Shown here: one piece after another, positions 58,071 through 64,000 of the stretch
Layout of the letters: the number at the start of each line of letters is the position of its first letter
Position numbering within the stretch: position 1 is the stretch's first letter
Source: Bidens hawaiensis
Lineage: Eukaryota > Streptophyta > Magnoliopsida > Asterales > Asteraceae
Direction: 5' to 3'
Assembly (NCBI GenBank): GCA_021521415.1
Contig: JAIQDT010005457.1
Coordinates: forward strand, 62,001 to 126,000
DNA length: 64,000 bases
Notes under the pieces: model-generated
The model's database searches: none
Seen by the model: only the letters and a program-made list of their open reading frames with translations
Told to the model about the DNA's origin: nothing
Program-made: the position numbers and the translations under genes

Positions 58071-58700
58071 AAAGCAAGAGAAGAACTTTCAAGCCTGGTT
58101 ATCTAGTGTTCTATCCATGATGCAAGTGATTACTAACTTATTTAATGTGACGATTAGAAGGTGATCACCACCTTATTTAGTTAGACGTGGTAGAACTTGT
58201 AACTGTGAGACGAGTTGTAAGGTGATCACTACCTGGTCTTAGTGAGACGATTGCACACCAGTGATCTCTACTGTACCAGACAGACGGCTTAATTAGTGTG
58301 GAGCCACTCTTGATTGAAGTAATAAGGAGAGAGACGTAGAATGAATTAATTAACCTATTTACTTCAAACACAAATTCATCATTTCTCAATCCGTTTAATC
58401 GTTTAAAAAAAACACACCTTGTTAAGTACTAAATCCGAATGTTCGTTGATGTGAAGTAGTGCCCTTCCATTAGGAAAAAAAAGGACATACACCATGGGTG
58501 CATCTTCACACACACATATGCATACTTAACGTTTTAATTAACATCAAGCAATATGTTTGTTCATTGTCGATAAATAGAAATATTTTGATTAATTAATTTC
58601 AACTGAACTTGTTCCGACATTTATTATCACGTACATAACTAAAGAGGAAATTATGAGTCGGGTTCTTTGTAGTTGTGAACATAGGTGGAGCCTATTACAC
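58071..58700. other. Flank of the second copia with minisatellite; otherwise no gene
   Basis: Holds the GTGATCAC repeat at 58,118-58,300. Sequence from 58,300 to 58,700 is AT-rich 3' flank of the proline-rich gene. Confidence 0.55.
58118..58300. repeat. GTGATCAC minisatellite, locus 2
   Basis: Units beginning AAGTGATTACTAACTT, AAGGTGATCACCACCTT, AAGGTGATCACTACCTG and CAGTGATCTCTACTG, each followed by a TTAGT...AGACG segment. Same repeat as at 16,012-16,234. Confidence 0.6.
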
Positions 58701-59080
58701 TTAAGATGGTAGGGGTGGTGGTGGTGGAGTCTTGCGAGGGATGAATTTCGAAGGTGGTGGAACCAAAACGCCATGCATGGATGGGCGTGGAGATGATATT
58801 CCTTGAATGGATGATGGTGGTAGGATGGTTGGTATCGGTATTGGTATTGGTAGTTGAGGTACTGGCACCGGTAATGGAGGCACTGGTATTTGTATTGGAG
58901 GTTGTTCTGTCGTAGACGGGTCGCGTTGTTTAAACTTTCCAAACATGGATGATGATGTTGGCTTAGGTGACGGTGGAGACTTGGCAAGGATCGTATGCTT
59001 GACATGGTAGGCTGCGGTGGTTGGTATTGTGAAGCTTAGGTAACCTAGGCTACCACTAAGTACACAATTAGAGAGGACAT
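58701..59080 (-). CDS. Small secreted proline-rich protein (one-base frameshift)
   Basis: The best candidate host gene in the window. ATG at 59,078-59,080 opens MSSLIVYLVVA, the start of a strong signal peptide, then meets TAG. Reading one base differently at about 59,051 gives a continuous frame with a hydrophobic core and a small-residue cleavage region (IPTTAA), then about 100 residues rich in Pro: PPIQIPVPPLPVPVPQ, PIPIPIP, and a basic end with KTPPPPPLPS before TAA at 58,701-58,703. About 126 residues in all; no Cys pattern seen. A TATA box lies about 65 bp upstream of the ATG. Likely a cell-wall or apoplastic hydroxyproline-rich protein (inference). The frameshift may be a real mutation or a sequencing error. 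Confidence 0.6.
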
Positions 59081-59143
59081 TTTAAGTTGGTTCACTTTTC
59101 TTGACCTCATATTTATGAGTTATGCATTGTATGCATCTTTCCT

Positions 59144-59152
59144 CTTTATATA
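59144..59152 (-). promoter_or_regulatory. TATA box of the proline-rich gene
   Basis: CTATATAAAG on the minus strand, followed by a short leader to the ATG at 59,080. Confidence 0.65.
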
Positions 59153-61046
59153 GCCACATCTTTCCCTACCAAACGGAAGTTACGTGTTTTTTTTTTTTTA
59201 TTATTATCAGTTATACATTATTTTTGGCTAAGAGGTGTTTATAAGACTTAGATTTTCTTGTTGGTTATGATAGTCTTTTTTGTTACAAATTAATAGATCT
59301 TTAAATTCTAAAATATCTTTTAAATATTAGATGATCGACTTATTTATATCAACATGCATAGACACATAAATTTGTGATATGCTAATTTGGAAGAGAACTG
59401 TACTTTAATATGTGAATATTTTTTTAATGGCGGAAATAATGTAAATATATAAAAAAGAGGCTAGTAAGAAGCTAAACAAACCAAAGTGTGGTCAATATCT
59501 ATTAATTTGAGTAATTAAACACGTGAAGTTTTTTCTGAATCTATTATAATTTTGTTTGGTGATTATAATTTACATTAATTGTTTATAAGTGCAAACAAAG
59601 TTTAACTCTGTTTCAACTCTTACATTACTAGACAAATGATTATTACAGACGTCTAACAATGATTGATAGACAACCAACTGATGTGTTTAACGTGAGTTTC
59701 ATAGTGTTTCTTAGGACCTTTTTTTTGGCGAAAGACTCGTCGGTATCTTTTCAAAGAAACTTCCGTAAAAATCTTGTCGGTAATATGCTAGAAAAATTGT
59801 TGGGAGAGTCATCGGCAATACGTTGTTATATATCCTATTGGCAATCCCTTAGTTATGTTAGTCTGCAATCCCTTAGTTATGTTATGTTAGTCTGCAATCC
59901 CTAAGTTAGTTATGTCGACAATCTATCGAAAATTAAATCACCCACATCTCTCTGATGGAGTATCATTGACGAATTTCCATAGATAACCAAATTTAAAAAA
60001 TGGGTTATCAACAGATTTGTACTTCGGTGAAAATCATTCGTTTCGTAGTGTAGGTAAGGATTTTCGTTATTCGAATTAGATTGAGAAAAACGAAAAATTC
60101 AAAATCACAAACGCTATAAAACTATAAGAAAAAATAAACACACATAATATATCATAATGATTATTAACTTCTTTATAATTGTCCATAACAGTTTGTGTGG
60201 CATTGTTTTACCTAAACTCGTGTAATGTATATAGTTTTGAAAGGGAAGGACTCATTACATGCACCATTCAATCTTTGCGAGTTCTACTTAAATGCAAATT
60301 GTTTAAAACAAAGTCAGAAGAACTTGTTAAGATGTCAACCCAACGTACCGAGGAGACTTTTTGAGATCGTTGTTTTGAACATCAATTTAAAAGTGAATTA
60401 CTTTCACACAATCACACGTAAGTTAATTTTAAAATATATTTATATTAAAATATATTCTTAATGTTTCATACATGTAACTATAGGTTTAAAGTTGGATACA
60501 TTCCGTGTATTTTACTTGATGAGTGTAGGTCCCTGACACCGTATCTAACACAACGAACGGATTTGTTCTTAATAAATGATCGAGACAGGCACAATGAAAT
60601 CAAACGATTGAACAAATAATATAAAGATAAGTTCAACATTCATAAATCGATTGTTTATTAGTGTCACACATTTTCACAAATCACCTGATAAAAACCGAAG
60701 CCTCTTTGTTTCAATTCATCCCCTCAAGGTATCACACACCTAATTTCATTCATGAAGGAGTTCTCGTTTCTTTATTAATTCTCTCATATCTTTAAGTTAT
60801 ATAGGTTGAGATGAGCTCGAACATCCATAAATCGATCTGGAATTATCGGCTTCAACGATCGAATGACAACTTATTATATCCTCTTCAAATCCAAATCCAA
60901 TTTGTTCGAAGTTTACCGCACGGATGCAACATCCCGAACGTCTTAGAAAAAATATAAATAATTAGTTTTGAACACTCGGTCAAACAATGGCAAAAACCCG
61001 ATCAATTTTGACTTACCTTGGTTAACCCAATTTACTTGGCCCAAAT
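59153..61046. other. AT-rich region without a supported gene
   Basis: The upstream side of the proline-rich gene. It holds a short tandem repeat (59,841-59,916) and possible CACTA-like end sequence near 60,041; open frames are short and have no recognisable domain. Confidence 0.5.
59841..59916. repeat. Short tandem repeat GCAATCCCTTAGTTATG
   Basis: Three copies start at 59,841, 59,864 and 59,894 (spacing 23 and 30 bp). Confidence 0.85.
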
Positions 61047-61985
61047 ATGTTTCTTTACTTATCCATTTGGTAAAAACGAGCATGTTTTCTAATGATAGCC
61101 CAACGTTTCTTTAAGACCCCAAATTCCCTTTTGATGTCATTCATGGTCGACTTGTGTTTTTTCTTGAAATATTGAAGTTTATTGTCAGTCGGGCACGTAA
61201 AGCTAAGAACCAACGTGGCCTGCTCTGGATAAATACCGTCGACTAGATAATATATGTATTCGTAGTTGACATCATTCGTGGAAAATGAGGTGTTGATGCA
61301 ACTCTGTCTATGACATGGTCAAAAATAGGGGACATATGTATCACAACTATATCATTGTTTACACCGGGCATCCCAAAAAAGCATGTCATATCCAAAAATC
61401 ATATGATGCGACCGCCTCAATCATAATTGTTGGGTCACCCTGATGATATTGGCATTGCAAGTAACTGGGCACCAGTGTGTGCAATCGAGGCTACCACGCA
61501 TCTTGGGAAAACCGTGTCTTTGTTGATGAACCTCGTATATTTTTTGTATGTCACTTTGATTAGGCCTCCTCAAATATATTTTTACCATATACTCGAGGAA
61601 TACCTAATATTAATAATTTTAACAAAGTTTATAAAATTTACACTCAAAATAAGAAAGTTTAGAAATAAATAATTAAAATGATGATAATACTTACATTCAC
61701 AAAACGTGTGAAGGACTTCACGACCCACTTTCTCCTACATTTATAAATACTCTTTCATGGCGTCTATCGTAGTCCTCTACGCTAGTTGACGAACTGCCAA
61801 CGTGCATTTTTGCATAGTGGAAAATCCCGGTTTACGTCCCCGCATACTCTTGTTGTTGGAAAAATGTATAATCGCGTTCTAAATCACCAACTATTCATAA
61901 AATTAGTTGGTGACTCATCCGAAAAGGGCGACGAAATCATTGTGAATAAAAAATTGGGCCCAACGAAAAATAATCTATTATCAAC
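61047..61985 (-). pseudogene. Harbinger transposase fragment, truncated by LTR-A copy 4
   Basis: Colinear with 38,056-39,010 of the split Harbinger gene, for example GTGTTTTTTCTTGAAATATTGA at 61,150 and 38,175 (shared core quoted short), then TATCGTCAGTCG-like sequence. On the minus strand it encodes the ERAFGVL-type block and the WIWH/FFG-like middle region in broken frames. The 5' part is cut off by the LTR beginning at 61,986; the 3' end fades near 61,047. Same family as the copy at 35.5-39.2 kb, but a separate insertion. Confidence 0.7.
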
Positions 61986-63124
61986 TGTAAGGCCCCGTTC
62001 CCGGTAGCCCTACTTTAGTGTCTGATTTACTCATAAACACAGTTCTTACAAATCAGAGTTAATTAAAACTTTCGCCGAATATAAAACTTTAACCTTTTAT
62101 TACAAAACATTTAATCTTTTCTTTAAAACCTTAACATACAATATCGTATTTAAATCATCGTTTCTTCCATCTTCAGATGCCAGCCGTTCAATCCATGCCA
62201 TGTGTCATCCTCATGCCGATTATTTAGTTTGCTCACCTGCGTGCATACTAAAAGTCAGCTACGCTGAGTGAGTTCTAGTTAATCAAGCAACTTATCATAC
62301 AACCACTACATGCAATTTTATACGTATCCAAAGACACATAGCCCACTATCTAACATGTTCACCTTACCACTTAACCTCTTATTTACCCCTACAGCTTAGC
62401 CACTTTAATAACGTACAACGTTATGCCACTTTGCCACTTTAATAACGAAGTCACGTATAGGCTTACCCTACCACGTACTATCGTCATGCCACTAACACTC
62501 TTATTAGACTCTTGCCACTTCTAACACACTCTACCTCTACTTTTCTACATCACACTTCATATCAGTTCATTATTTACATAACAAGCAAGTCACATCATAG
62601 CATTCATACACACTAACAACCACTTGGCAATCACTATCCTTGGCGATACGTGCAATATCCGAAGATCGTTCACGTACCGACAAGCATTATATAATAACTA
62701 CCTCGTATAACATCTATAGCATACACTTACCACTTAAGGTAAGTGTATTCACACTTCACATCGAGTATGCACACAGCCCCGAAAACATAACAAGGAAATG
62801 GGGCTAGAAGCTCACTTGAACTCGGTTACTTCTTCTGCTAATGGTTATTCCTCTCTTAAGTTGTGCGAGACTAACTGTATAACAATTATACGTACCAATT
62901 ATCTATCATTACCCATAACGCGTTCCTGGTCTAATTATAACCCTCAACGAACGGAGGTTCGGGGGTAGCGCCCCTGACAGCGGGGTTCTAGGGGCGGCAG
63001 CCCCTTGCACGGTCCAAGGGGCAAAGCCCCTGGCTAGGGTCGAGCTACCAGGTCAGCTTGGAAAAATTTTATTTTCATTAACTGTCTTAACACATTTTCC
63101 ATTAGGATTTTAATTTATTTTTCA

Positions 63125-63345
63125 GCGAACTTAACTTTTGACGAACTTAATATTAAGCGAATTTAACATAAGCGAACTTATCTATATATAGCGAACTTAA
63201 CATTAGCTGCTTAGCATCAGGCGAACTTATGCACGTGCGAACTTGTCCACAAGCGAACTTGTCTTCAAGCGAACTTGTCTTAAAGCGAACTTATCCACAA
63301 GCGAACTTGTAAACAACGCGAACTTCCATAGCGAAGTTATCCAGC
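63125..63345 (-). repeat. GCGAACTT array in LTR-A copy 4
   Basis: About a dozen copies of AGCGAACTT, mostly one orientation, spacing about 15-20 bp, often followed by GTCC/GTCT/AACA. Confidence 0.85.
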
Positions 63346-63948
63346 AGCAGCGACGGGTTGATTTTTATCAATCTTAACAAGCATCTTGTGATTTTAATAC
63401 TCTTGTTAAGGTTCGATATCACCCACTAACGTTTCCTACCTGTTTTCGTTCATTTCTAACCCGTATATACCATAAAGCTTGGACCTTTACTCTTAAAAAC
63501 GTTCAGTACAAGTCGCCGTACTTAGCCATAGGTTCGTTAAGTTCGTTTCCAACATCAAGTTTGCTACTTTATATTCCGTTTAGACCCGATTTACTTTATC
63601 TTTAAGTTTCAAGACTAACAGTTTATAAAAACATAAACTTTAAAGATAACGAACATACCTTTACGTGTTTTTAAGGTTACGGTTAGCTTGGGGACGAACT
63701 ACAATCTTGTATCTTGCTTGCACGCTCAAGATCTATCAAGTTATAGGCTCGGTTTGGTCTCGGATCTCACCCTTCCTCTCTCGGCCGTATGTGTGTGGTG
63801 GTGTGTGTGTGTAGAATTAGGATGGATGGAATGGAAAGGATTAGGGTTTAAGGGGGTATTTATACTCCCTTAAGCCCATGGACCTAAGGCCCATATTTCC
63901 TTTTTGGTCCATAACTAATCCTATCTAATTATCCTACTTATTCTTTCA

Positions 63949-63949
<1 letters not shown>

Positions 63950-63999
<50 letters not shown>
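63950..63999. repeat. (ATT)n microsatellite
   Basis: About 16 ATT units at the window end, inside the U3 part of LTR-A copy 4. Confidence 0.95.
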
Positions 64000-64000
64000 C

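Larger units (their letters stand above)
61986..64000 (-). mobile_element. LTR-A copy 4, runs off the window
   Basis: Starts TGTAAGGCCCCGTTCCC and follows copies 1-3 through the CCACTT repeats and GC-rich modules (62,960-63,045). It then has a GCGAACTT array where copies 1 and 2 have TTCGTTA. A TATA-like GTATAAATA lies on the minus strand at about 63,857-63,865, with AGCCCATGG and GGCCCAT just upstream. The end and the second target duplicate (first is TCAAC) are beyond the window, so I cannot say whether it is solo. Confidence 0.85.

Noticed and set aside
60030..60055. CACTA (En/Spm) transposon terminus
   Set aside because: GTTTCGTAGTG resembles the complement of a CACTAC end, but no partner end, subterminal repeats or 3-bp target site were found.
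63125..63345. CRISPR array
   Set aside because: Spacing is irregular, repeats are 8-9 bp, and the array is part of a plant LTR. It is a motif array.

Overview
This window is plant nuclear DNA, almost certainly from a eudicot and probably from the daisy family (Asteraceae). The evidence is AT-rich sequence, GT-AG introns, TATA-box LTR promoters, initiator-Met tRNA primer-binding sites, and Ty3/gypsy, Ty1/copia, PIF/Harbinger and hAT proteins of plant type. The family assignment rests on my recognition of the protein style and is inference. It is a transposon graveyard: I see only one plausible host gene, a small secreted proline-rich protein near 59 kb on the minus strand, and even that carries a one-base frameshift.

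Layout. 1-4.4 kb: hAT transposase remnants and small tandem duplications. 4,431-13,650: a complete but mutated Ty3/gypsy element (LTR, leader ORF, gag, protease, RT, RNase H, integrase, LTR) with a perfect GGTCC target duplication. 13.65-17.4 kb: gene-poor DNA with a minisatellite and a solo copia LTR (TSD GTTTA). 17,443-27,432: a solo LTR (TSD GTGAG) split by a nested minus-strand LTR element at 18,881-26,480 (TSD TTTAC) that encodes gag but no pol. 27,864-34,420: a copia element (TSD AAACT) whose pol is mostly deleted. 35.5-39.2 kb: a Harbinger transposase pseudogene split by a solo LTR. 39,594-45,109: a PIF/Harbinger-type element with terminal inverted repeats, a transposase and a MYB-like partner gene. 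46,355-58,070: a second copia element, itself hit by two solo LTRs. 58.1-64 kb: minisatellite, the proline-rich gene, another Harbinger fragment and a fourth copy of the same solo-LTR family, which runs off the end.

How the pieces relate. Target duplications and restored reading frames give an order of insertion at several nests. One LTR family (called LTR-A here) occurs four times, with no internal region attached to the three copies seen whole. Two copies sit in Harbinger transposase genes and two in one copia element. Its leader carries arrays of a short motif that differ between copies (TTCGTTA in two, GCGAACTT in one, none in one). The most interesting non-coding signals are: the LTR promoter of the gag-only element (three CACGTG boxes exactly 20 bp apart plus CGCG repeats); an equally sized hairpin with different sequence in two copia LTRs; an inverted TGGGCY pair beside the TATA box of LTR-A; and a minisatellite with a GTGATCAC core at two loci 42 kb apart. 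All coding calls are from reading the sequence; no database search was run.
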